Shown in pieces: positions 22,817 through 33,056 of a DNA stretch of 64,000 bases. The translations under genes and the position numbers were made by a program. Position 1 is the first letter of the stretch. Each line of letters opens with the position of its first letter. Below the pieces are notes generated by a model, which made no database searches, was not told the origin of the DNA, and worked only from the letters and a program-made list of their open reading frames with translations. Location: the NCBI RefSeq assembly GCF_008831285.2, contig NC_045138.2, positions 41,407,115-41,471,114 of the forward strand, in the 5' to 3' direction. Source of the stretch: Nymphaea colorata. Taxonomy: Eukaryota > Streptophyta > Magnoliopsida > Nymphaeales > Nymphaeaceae.

Positions 22817-22898
22817 GGGCAGCAATCACGGCACGACAACAATGAAGGTGAGAGGAAGGGCAGCAAGCGTGGCGACGGCAACAATGAAGGTGAGGGCC
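22817..22898. repeat. 41-bp imperfect tandem repeat in a GC-rich patch
   Basis: GGGCAGCAA..., then GGC.ACGACAACAATG or GGCGACGGCAACAATG, then AAGGTGAG occurs twice with a 41-bp period (22817-22857, 22858-22898). The surrounding 22480-23020 is much richer in G and C than the rest of the spacer and reads as Arg/Pro-rich frames on the minus strand, without recognisable protein content. Confidence 0.7.
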
Positions 22899-24044
22899 GG
22901 CGGGCAGCCGGAGACGGTGCAGATGAGGTAGGTGGCAGGTGCGGCGACTGCGAGGCAGGGTGACAGGGCGTTGAAGGCGACAGCAACGGCGTGGGCAGGG
23001 CTGCAGGCGGCAGCAATGCCGATGGTGAGAGCGATGTCTGAAGCAGAACTTTTGAAAATCGAAAGTTCTAAATTTCAAAGCCCTAACCATACTTAAAAAA
23101 AAAAGGTTAAAAATTAAAAACTAAAACAGTGAAACTTAGGGTTCACTGGGCCCCCGATGGGCCTGCCTGGATACCCCGCCCGATTGATTACTGGCTTGGG
23201 CAGGGCCCAATTGTGCAAGCTCCGTTGGCTTGCTTTGGTACCAAGGCTAAGGCTATGGTAGGGCCAGGTATTGAGTGCCTAACTCAGTGACCAGGCTTAA
23301 CATGCATCATACATACCTTTTATACATATTTAGACTTTTACAATCCACTATGCGAAGAAATACATATCTTTTCATTTTAGACTTCAACTCTAAAGTCTTG
23401 TAACTTGGCTCTAATAGTAACTACATTAAACCAACCCAAGACTTAGGCGGTGTGTTTGGCAGGGTTGATTCTAAGCAAGTATCCCATGACCGATTTCTAG
23501 TAATTAGGCGCAGATCAAAAGGTTACAAACCGTAGCAGCTAATATGGAATCAATAATCTCTTGAAAATGTTTCAAATTATTTGATAGCCTCAAGTCATTC
23601 TGTATAAAGTATTGAAGTGTGTTTGAATGTAAATATATTGGGCAATAATCTTTCACATTTAACTCTTTGGCATGCATTAGAATCCGGCCGTGCTGATGTT
23701 CTACCATTTCTGGATGCCTAATATTCTCTCTATTGGGATTTGAAATTAAGACTACCGTACGGTTCTTCATGAATATGGATGGCGCAGCTGGCTATCGCAT
23801 AGGTCTCATCCTAACTTATAAGGGTGACCTTGAGGTCAAGAGGTTTCTTTCACCCCCCTTCACCTCACTCAAAACTTTAAGTTTTGTTGGGTTGGTGCAA
23901 TGGCTTAAGGTGTGGGTTGGTGGCTGTCAATCTCTCTTTATTTCGAGTCTCAGAGACATCGACCTTTTGTCTTGTAAAACGGAGGTCCTTGATGTGCAAG
24001 TTAAATTACAAAGGTGGTGGAACACCGAAGCACCTTGTACCCTG

Positions 24045-24210
24045 GAGGCTGTTTGGTAATAGTAATACATTGTTGCTGTTTAATGAATTTGTCCTGTAAA
24101 ATAGGATATATCCATAGAAGAGCATGTTATTAGAGTTTCATAAATCTATCACGTCTTTTGGACTAAATTCATAAAACAATAACAATGCATTACTATTACC
24201 ATACAGCCCT
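24045..24210. mobile_element. MITE-like element with strong terminal inverted repeats
   Basis: The left end (from about 24047) reads GGCTGTTTGGTAATAGTAAT then ACATTGTT. The reverse complement of the right end reads GGCTGTATGGTAATAGTAAT then GCATTGTT, so about 26 of 28 bases match. The element is about 166 bp and non-coding. It is the clearest member of the GTTTGG-ended family in this window. No target-site duplication was convincing. Confidence 0.75.
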
Positions 24211-25046
24211 TAAGAGAATAAAAAAGGGTTGGATGGACGTTTTCGCTCTCTGTTAAGTCTCTGCCCCTATTCTCCTGAATAGTTGGTATCAGGGATGGAG
24301 GCGTATGCCTCACAAAGTCCAATATAAAACTTTGAATTTACATGTTGGATTTTGATCGACCTGGGTTCAGTTATATGGGACGGCCCTATGAAACCTGAGT
24401 CACTACTCTAACGTAACTGAAAATTTGTTACCTATATATTTAGTACCTCCTAAAAAAAACTTTTGTGATTCCGCCCCTCACTTGATATGCTACTTGATTT
24501 GCGGTCGTCGGATTTTGTCCAATCTCACTCTTAAACAATATGCTCTCAAGAAATATACTTAATAATGTGCACTGCCTTCGGATATTCAGTTTCGTTTGGT
24601 TAGCCATTTAGAAAAGCCATGAGAACAAAAAGCGGGTTAAGTGGTTACCAACTTGGTTCCGATGCAAATCTGCGGGAAGAGAGGTCTCCCGACCATGGTT
24701 GTCAACTCAGTTGCTCACATCTTTTAAATTAGAAGGTTGTTTTTCACCTATTCATTTGCGAGTTATCAATCAGATGGCTCATGGTAGTACGCATCTAGTG
24801 TTCATATTTGTTGATGCTCATATCATTTTCCATTATTATTATCTAACATAATCTTCGCTTTTAAAGGAACAACAATTGAAAGTTAAAGGATGTCACAAGC
24901 TTGACACCAAGAGTAGTTTTGTTCACCTTACTTTCATTTGTCGTAGAATCATCTTCCTAAAAGACCATCATTTACATGTTTTCGTGCAAATAAACTCATG
25001 AATTTCAAAAATATAAGCTCCAAGTGGTACTGTAGTGTGACCGGCT

Positions 25047-25115
25047 CGGGTCAGTGGCCAATAGTTTGAGTGGCATGGGCGCTCGCATTAAGCATGCGTG
25101 CAGGTTCCAACCAGA
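25047..25115 (+). repeat. tRNA-like (SINE-like) fragment
   Basis: The segment contains GAGTGGCATGGGCGCTCGC (A-box-like) followed about 15 bases later by GCAGGTTCCAACCAGAGC (B-box-like). The pairing needed for a working tRNA is absent. A tRNA-derived SINE head is the simplest reading. Confidence 0.3.
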
Positions 25116-25892
25116 GCACCATCACACTTATAGAACTTGACAGTGGGAAAAGTGGGGGAGCTTTGTCCCTCATGGTGGATGGTAGATGAAATATTCTTCC
25201 CGCTCACTCAAGTATTTCAACAATATAAAGGGAAGCCTCTTCAAAAACTGCAGCTGCAGTTTATGTGCTCTCTTAACAAAAAAAAGAAAAAAAGAAAAGC
25301 ATATATGCATGTCAGATTACAATGATTTGAAGTTTGATCTTCATCGAGAGAGAAGTCCGTGTAAATCAATCAAGTGGGGTCCAAAATAATGGAAACAACT
25401 TGAAAGAATAAGATCTAAGGGAGATGAGCAGACATTAAAGACTGGATGCATGGAAGACAGTCCAGCTTGCACTTGAGCTAAGATTTGGGTGCCTTCTTAT
25501 CTGATGGATCCCATCTTGGGTTAGGACAGGAACTTCACCCTTGTTTGCCACTTGTCATGCTGGAAAAACGCGTCGCAGAAGTAATGGCTTCAATAAATGG
25601 GCTATCTCTTTTTTGTATCTTCAAACTTGAGGAACCTTCCAAGAACCAGACCACTGAATAGGCCTAAAGGTAAAAACCCACGTCACCTTTAGTCACCATA
25701 GTTTCACCAAGGCAACATCAAGAGAAACTTATAACTCAAGAAGGAAGTGTGGCTCATGCATCAGCCATTATATGTTTGGACAATCTGTTCAAGTTGAAGG
25801 GTTATTGATTCATTAAAGATTTTGAAACTTTGTTTGGATTAAGTAGCAAATTCATGTTGGCAAAGAGAGGTTGCAAAAACAATTTAATCTTC

Positions 25893-26037
25893 TAAGGGAC
25901 TGTTTGGCAAAATGAACAATATGTAACTGTTCCATGATATGGCTCAAAAGTTGGGGCACATTCATGAAACACCTTAGAAAGTGTTATATGGACTTTCCTC
26001 AATTTTATGAGCAGATTCACCGCCAAATGGGCCCTAA
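25893..26037. mobile_element. MITE-like element
   Basis: The left end is AAGGGACTGTTTGGCAAA. The reverse complement of the right end is TTAGGGCCCATTTGGCGGTG. The ends match at about 12 of 16 positions. The element is about 145 bp, non-coding, and includes 'TTCATGAAACA', which is also found in the copies at 43116 and 59564. Confidence 0.5.
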
Positions 26038-27068
26038 AGATCTGGAAAGAGTAGAAGGGTGCAAATAGGTTAGCTTGAAGGCAGACAAATTGTTATTTTG
26101 ACTGCATCAGATCCACTCCAGACCTGATTTCCAATGCAATTAGCTTCTCTAGATCTCAACGGTTTGGATTTCCTGCATTGTAGGGTGTCAATCTCTGTTT
26201 GGTCTTCATTCAGTGTTCTGTCTTGAATTCCCAAGATCCAGATTGGGCCGTAATCCCATTAGACAGTAATAAAGAAAACCAAGGGTATCGCTGCAGATTA
26301 ATCAAAACCATGGCTTTGTTTCATTAGGGGAAAGACAGCATTAGCTCATCAGCCAAAGGATTGAAACTATGATCATCACCAAACGCCAACCGAAGGTCTT
26401 CAATTACAGCATCCTCAAGCAGCAAAAAAGCAGAACATACACTGATCTCCTGTCATCAGCTACATTGGCAGGTCACTAATGGCAAAATCTGAGTCTCTAA
26501 AACTTTGTAGAAAGAAAAGGTCCATTAATAAAATTTAATTAGCATTAAAGGGGTTGATACAGTGAATGAGATAATCTGGCTTTGACTGTCAGAAAGCAAT
26601 CTAAGTAAAAATTCATGAGCAACCTGATTCACATCATCCTCGTCTATGCAAGACCGATTAAGCAATTATGCACACTACCCACAATCTGTTTGAAATACAT
26701 TTTCAAGAATAGCAAGTTACAGTTGTCTGTGTTCAGCAACAAGAAAATCACTCCTTCTATCAAACAAGTAAAAAAGAGGAAGTAAATCACTGATTCTATC
26801 AAACAGATAAAGCTCCCCATTAACCTGGACATCATTGACAGTCTAACTAGGAGTAAGAACTCAATGATTTCTCTGCTTTTCTTTTCATGTATTAAATGTC
26901 TGTCCATAAAATTGCCGGTGTTTATGAGAATGTGGGTGGGCAACAGACACAGAACTAGGCCCCTCCCCACCCTACAAATTGGCCAGCAGTACAATGGCTC
27001 CCAAGCATGCCGTACCACCATACTCCACGCACGAGCTCACTCATTGGGTAGGCCCAGAGGCCAAGTGC

Positions 27069-27123
27069 TGACCACGTGACCACGGCCCAGCCCATGGGCC
27101 GTGTTGACCTCCCCACGTGGTCA
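27069..27123. repeat. Nested palindrome with two G-box cores
   Basis: The outer arms TGACCACGTG (27069-27078) and CACGTGGTCA (27114-27123) are exact inverse complements. Inside them lies a second hairpin with arms CACGGCCCA and TGGGCCGTG. The structure could extrude as a cruciform or act as a double CACGTG site. No adjacent gene supports a promoter role. Confidence 0.6.
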
Positions 27124-27520
27124 CAGCCCTCACATGTTAATGAGTGGGCTCGAGTCAGATGCCAACCTAGGTTTGCCAGGCTACCCACTAGGTGGGTGTT
27201 CAATTTTTTTTGCTCGTCTCTTCTTTCTGCAACTTTTGATCTCAATATTTTAGTATTATCTTTGAGTGTGACGTTGTTTTTATATGTTGTCAATCATCTC
27301 CCGGCCACATGTTGCCTCACAAGAGCTCCCTTCATCTGGTAGCATGGAAGTCACCAACTTGGCAGAACATCACGAGCACGAGATCTGCAATTAATGTTCT
27401 TTATTGTGGGGCTGAAGCTCGGCATGCTTTTGGGGGAATAGAAAATTTCAGGGACTCTTCCCAATTGGAATATGTTAATCTGCGGCAGTTTGATCATTAT
27501 GCAATCTTCTCCCTCTCTCT

Positions 27521-27785
27521 ATTCTAAACTAAGAAAAAATCTTATATTGGTAGCAAATTGGGTTAAGTAATGAAAGATATAATGAGATTTGAAGGACAAA
27601 AAGGAGAAGATGAATGATTGAGAGGCTTCTCAAACGCCTCGTTTTGAGTGATTCCACATTCTAAAGTAAGGAAAAATCTTCTATTGGTAGCAAATTGGAT
27701 TAATGAAAAGCATAAGGAGATTTGAAGGACAAGAGCGAGAAGATGAATGATCGAAAGGCTTCTAAACGACCTTCTTTTGAGATCT
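27521..27785. repeat. Imperfect tandem repeat, about 135-bp unit
   Basis: Two copies (about 27521-27655 and 27658-27785) share ATTCTAAA, AAAAATCTT, TATTGGTAGCAAATTGG, GAGATTTGAAGGACAA, GAGAAGATGAATGAT and AAGGCTTCT or GAGGCTTCT in the same order, with small indels. No coding content. Confidence 0.75.
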
Positions 27786-29080
27786 TGCGACATGTTCAAC
27801 CTTCCGTTTTTCTCTACAATTGGACTAAAGGGTAGGTGAGTTTTCAGAAGTTTACAAGTGCAGCAGTAGATGTATGAGGATTTAGCTGTGCCAATTTGGG
27901 AATCGCTCAGTTCTCTTTAAGAAAAAAAAATTACTTATTTATCTTAGTGAAACTTCTTTCCGAGTCGGCGAATTCGAATCAAACTTATGGGGAATCGATT
28001 GAATTTATCAGTTACAGCCAATTCGATTCAACTTCTGAATTTCACTAAAACTGGCCCACACACCTGGCTACGTAAGTTAGTTTAAGAACTGCAATTTATT
28101 TAAGACTAAATTCCAACACCAGGAGCGTGCTTCTTCGGCTATGCCAAAGCAATGACGAATCTTTCCGCGTGGAAAGAGTGGGATGCCCAAGAGAGCAACA
28201 ACTATAATAAGACACGGTAACTAAACATGCAGCTCCTTAGTCAACAGGTCTGACATCTCTTAAAAGCTCGAGAATCTCGTTCGCCATTAAGAAAATAAAA
28301 AAGACGGTTGATAAATTATGATTTGGGCAGTATCTTTGTCAAAGACCAGAGAGGAAATGACTAAAAATTTCGGGAAAGAATGGGGGGTCGTGTTTATCAC
28401 AACTTAAATTAAAGAATCGAGACAACCGAAAGGGACCGAATTAGTGAACTAACAATTAGTTAAATACATGGGAAATCGGATTCGAATTGGATTATGTGCC
28501 TTCCAATTTAAAAAGAAACAATAACGGAACCATATTCTAACCATTGACATATACAATCTCAGAAAGAAGAAGCTTTTCTGCGGCAGAACAGCGAGACCGT
28601 GTCATAAACTGCACATGGTAGTCAGGCTAGAATTTCTTTACGTCTTTCACTCATCATTTTCATCATTATTGGTGATATCGCGTCCACCACCTCAACTTCA
28701 TCATTGAATGAAGATTTTGTACTATTGACATTCTCCAACCTCACCCTCAGTTACCTCCCCACATATTCAACATGGCTGATAAGTTATTTTATTTTCATGG
28801 CTTGTCTGTATGTGATAAATTTCTCATGGAATGGAGCAGGCTAATGAGGTTGGCCAACAGCTTAGGAATTTAACAGGAAGAGAACAAAGAGAATTTAATG
28901 GAATATGGGGAGAGCCAGCGATATCTTTGGTAGCCTATATAGCCTAGGGATCTCAACTTCGAATACCACCAAAAGAACCGTCTTCAGTTTGACAGTTCTA
29001 AAACAAAAGGAGGGGAATTGGGAGCTCCAGCAACCCGACTTTTGTCTTTGATCATTTTTATGAAGCACAGACAGTGAGAA

Positions 29081-29128
29081 AGAGAGCGAGCGAGCGAGCG
29101 AGCGAGAGAGAGAGAGAGAGAGAGAGAG
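29081..29128. repeat. Compound (GAGC)n(GA)n microsatellite
   Basis: About five GAGC units pass directly into about a dozen GA units. This is non-coding. Confidence 0.95.
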
Positions 29129-30594
29129 TTGTTTGTCTGTGCATGCAGAAAATTTTACCATGTTATTGAATTTTGTGGATTGCTTCAAGAAAAGACTGAA
29201 CAGAACAGAAGAGAGAAGTATAAGACAAAGATTGAAGGCAAAAGAGGTTTTTCTGTTGGTCAGCCTTGTCCAAGGTTGCAGATATTTAATTTATTACTGT
29301 GCCAGCGATCGCTTCTTTCATGGTCTAAAACTCTGAACTGAAAGTTTCATAAGCCCTCTCTTTCTTGAAAACTTAAGTTTCTCAAACCCCGTCAACTTTT
29401 ACTGTAGACGCCCCATGAGTTTGGCCTGCAAGTGGCCATGTTGAAGCCTAAATTCAGGACATGCCACCTGCTGGTCAGGGCCTTTCTGGCTGTCTAATCT
29501 CGCCGGTTCACACAGAGACCTAACGGAACATTAACGGAACATGTACATTCATTGATTTTATTATTAGTTACAGGAAAGATCTAAATAGACATGTACTTCA
29601 TATAGTTAAAATGACAAAAGCTGATAATTAAAACTAAAGAAATTCATGCCCTCTTGTCATTCTTTAAGTAGGCTTGCCAACTAAGTTCAAGTTGTATGCG
29701 CCTCTTTATGCGGTAAAATAATTATAGGATTATGCAGAAGAAATGCTTAACTGGAAATGGGAGGCAGTAAACGAACTGTACCATTCTAGACGCTTGGCAC
29801 TCTGAAAAAGTAGGAATAGACAACAGAAATCCTCTGAAAAGAGCTATATGGGCTGGTTCATTATCTTTCTATTTGACTGTCATTTGTTTGCTCTGTAATG
29901 AACCTTGAGCTTTGAAGCTCGGCAAACTAATTCACGACGGTGGCACCATTAGCATCTTTCTTGGGAGAAGTGGATGCAGTTTAATAAGCTAAAACTAACT
30001 GTATTTTGAATTTGTCACTAGTATTAACAGAATCTTGGAGTTTGCACTGCAATTAATGGCTGCCCTAGCATGGGCACCACAAAACGAGGGGAAGAAATAA
30101 AATATAAGCAAGAAATTACTGGAGATTCAATCTCAATTATTGCGTGCCCTGGCATGAGTCCATGAGCACCACATATTAGGGTCAAAAAGGAAAAAGACTA
30201 GACTCAAGGGAGCATGTTGGTTGATTTGTGACAACTCTTTTGTGTTGACATAAGTCATCCCCTCTAAATGGTATGTTCTCGGTTACATACTTTTCACGCT
30301 TAGATGTCTTATATGCAGATGTTGATTCAGGTACATGCAAGTAATCATGTGTATACTTAGTGTCTCATGCATGGTAGATCTTGTTTGAGCCACAGATTCA
30401 TTCATATCTCTCTGCTTCAATCTAGAATGAGAGTGCAGAGATTATGAGATCAATGGCAGGTTACATTTATGGTTTACTGAGATGGAAGGTCTTGGCAACT
30501 TCATACTGACACCGTATCCATCCTTTATGCTGACGTTGAAAGGGCAGATTTCTGACCCTTCTTTAAGACTGTATGAACTGTCTGATTTTGACAG

Positions 30595-30864
30595 AAGCTG
30601 AGAAGCCCCATATTGACTCACGCAGAAGCCAGAACTCCATCAGGTTCATCTTTAAAACAGTGGGAGGCTCGAAAGAAACCTTGCATGCAGTGGATTCATG
30701 GAGGGCCCCGCCCAAAAACTGCTCTGATAAGAGCTACTTCTGCAAATGGACTGTCACGTGGAAGGTGGAAAGCCAGGTCAGAAGAAATGACAAGTTCTGT
30801 GGGCTCCGCGTCAGTTATCACCGTTCATCTCCACAATGGAACTATCTTCCACCCTTCACCCTGA
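30595..30864 (+). other. Exon-like orphan reading frame, function unknown
   Basis: An acceptor-like TTTTGACAG is followed by an open frame of about 89 codons ending in TGA. It includes SSLKQWEARKKPCMQWIHGG and LSRGRWKARSEEMTSS. The composition (Trp, Met, charged residues) looks more protein-like than other chance frames here. I recognise no domain and see no partner exon. It may be a gene relic or chance. Confidence 0.2.
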
Positions 30865-31373
30865 TTTTCTTTTCTCTTTTGAACCTTTTCTTTATCTTCT
30901 GCTCAGAAGCTTTTCTCTCAGTTAAAAAGCCCTCCTGAGGAGACGTCATCCGTGATACAAATCACCACTCTGGTGCTTTTATCTGATGTCCAAAGTGCAG
31001 GTACCTGCAATGGACCACTGCCACCATATTAATTTCAAAATGACAAACTAAAAAACAAAAAATTCAAAATTACAACTACCAACTAATTAAGTTGAAATAT
31101 AAAAAGCATAGATAATCCTTATAATGAACACGAGAATCTAGTGAAGTGGCTTACCTTGGTACATGAGAAACCCCACAAAAAAAAAATCAGTCCCAACGGT
31201 TTAGCATAAAGTGGGGAGCACACTATTTTCCGGCCAAGCTATCAAAATTGCCCACAACTTTCTACTTTTTCTCTTTCTCAATGATAGGTTGTCAGTTTTT
31301 TCATGGGCACCAAGATAATTTTTAGTCGCCAGTTCTCGTCCAAGGCTTTGGAACAGTGCGTGTGCCACGTTGG

Positions 31374-31378
<5 letters not shown>

Positions 31379-31426
<48 letters not shown>

Positions 31427-31450
31427 ACATATATATATATATATATATAT
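31379..31450. repeat. (AT)n microsatellite just upstream of methyltransferase gene 2
   Basis: Two AT runs (31379-31423 and 31429-31450) are separated by GGGAC. The second ends only 22 bases before the ATG at 31473, so the repeat lies in the promoter or 5' leader of the gene. Repeat length is likely to vary between individuals. Confidence 0.95.
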
Positions 31451-31472
31451 GGACAGAGGTAGGAAGTGAAAG

Positions 31473-33056
31473 ATGGCGAAGTTGTTCATCAAACAAGCTG
31501 GTCTCTATGCAGAGGCTCGGCCGAGCTACCCTCCAGAACTGTTTCTGTTCATTGCCTCAAATACACCAAACCATGGCCTGGCCTGGGATGTGGGAACGGG
31601 GAATGGTCAGGCTGCAGTATCAGTAAGCACCTTCATCTTTATCTCTGTATTTTTTAGTTGTTTATTCATGGCCGTCTGCAGATCGCAATGGTGGAATCAG
31701 TTCTTATGAACGATGAGCCATGGAGATCTGATGGGGGTACTTTTGTCCTCTGTGTTCCTTGTTATCTCGATAAAATTGCCGAACAGAGATCCAACCTTTA
31801 CTGAACATGTTAACCATTTACAAGGAGCTCTGTTCTGTTCTGTATTTCTGAAAACAAGATTGAGAAGCCATGCTGGTCTTCTCAACGCATTTCCATCTCT
31901 TCTGTCACACAAGGCAAAAGGATTCCCTTCTTGAACATGGACTTCTTCCATGCGAACGGGCCATTTTGGCACTGCTTCCGCAGCAGTTGTTCATCTGTTA
32001 TGTGGAAGAGAAACTTGGCTCCATACATGTTTGGGGTTCACCGTAACCCGTTTGACGGGAACACCAAGTTGTAAATTTGTGCGACATCCACACTTTGATG
32101 CTGTAACTTGTACCCAGCTTTAAACCTTCCTTTCCTGGTAGTAGTAAGAAATGAAGAAGAATACCACGGGAAAACTTTGGTGGCATCTATATTCATTACA
32201 TAGATGGCTGCCTTCCACTCCATGCCAAAGTGGATAATGTACGCATTCCACATGATGTGAGGCAGTATTTAGCAGCATCATGTGATTTGGATATGAAAGT
32301 CTGCAAGTTCAGCTCGTACCAAAGAGCCCAGCACATTAGCCTTTACATTCATTGTCTGTTTATTCGCTCTCTCTCTCTCTCTCTAACTTGGTCCCTCCTT
32401 GGTGTTCTGTTTTGAAGCTTGCAGGGATATACAGGAATGTGGTGGCAACAGACACTAGCCCCACTCAGTTGGCTTTGGCACACAGGTTGCCCAACATAAG
32501 GTATCAGCTCACTCCGCCCTCAATGAGCCTAGATGAGCTCACCCAGTTGGTGGCCCCTCAGTCAAGTGTTGACCTGGTGACTGCAGCCCAGGCCATACAC
32601 TGGTTCGACCTACCAACCTTCTACAAGCAAGTGAAACACGTCCTTAGAAGACCTGGTGGAGTACTGGCCGTCTGGTGCTACACCAAATCTTATGTTGATG
32701 ATGCTGTCGATGCCGTTTTCCACCGCGTTTTTGAGAGGTCCATACATTTCTCGCCGCCGGAGTGCAAGCTCATCAGTGATCACTACATAAATCTGGATTT
32801 TCCGTTCGACCCCATCGACGGCGAGGAGCACACCGGCCCGTTTACATTCGAGTCCGTAGTCCTCATGGATTTAGACATGTATTTGACGTATATAAGATCA
32901 TGGTCCGTCTACCAAAATGCGTACCAGAAAGGGGTCGATCTCTTGAATAAGCAGGTTGTGAGGGATTTTGAGAATGCATGGGGAGTGAATGAGATCAAAC
33001 CGGTTAGGTTTCCTCTTCACCTGCGGATTGGTAGAGTTGGGGGCAAGAACTTCTAA
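31473..33056 (+). CDS. SAM-dependent methyltransferase 2 (Methyltransf_11-like), two exons
   Basis: Exons 31473-31622 and 32418-33056 join to 789 nt, 262 residues plus TAA. The intron is phase 0 and interrupts the same codon boundary (after residue 50) as in the paralogue at 13951: TCA|GTAAGC ... TTGAAG|CTT. Motifs: SAM-binding DVGTGNG at 39-45, VVATDTSPTQLA after the junction, SSVDLVTAAQAIHWFDLPTF, LRRPGGVLAVW, DPIDGEEHTGPF, and LTYIRSWSVYQNAYQKGVDL. The substrate is unknown. The family is the plant putative methyltransferase group related to trans-aconitate methyltransferase. No targeting or membrane sequence is visible. The C-terminus (RIGRVGGKNF) is four residues longer than in the paralogue. 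The start is supported by alignment of both first exons (MA.LFIKQA). The intron (795 nt) is longer than that of gene 1 (625 nt) and contains a (CT)n tract near its 3' end. The gene appears intact. Confidence 0.9.

Larger units (their letters stand above)
15353..31376. other. 16-kb repeat-rich spacer between the two methyltransferase genes
   Basis: I recognise no complete gene in this block. It holds (AT)n (16835-16891), (CAA)n (17907-17953), a diverged repeat pair (19158-19535), a 285-bp tandem duplication (20031-20600), a GC-rich minisatellite (22480-23020), MITE-like elements (24045, 25893), tRNA-like stretches (23885, 25047), a nested palindrome (27069), an imperfect tandem repeat (27521-27785), a GAGC/GA microsatellite (29081) and an exon-like orphan frame (30595-30864). 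Frames elsewhere are under 130 codons and look random. Confidence 0.6.
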
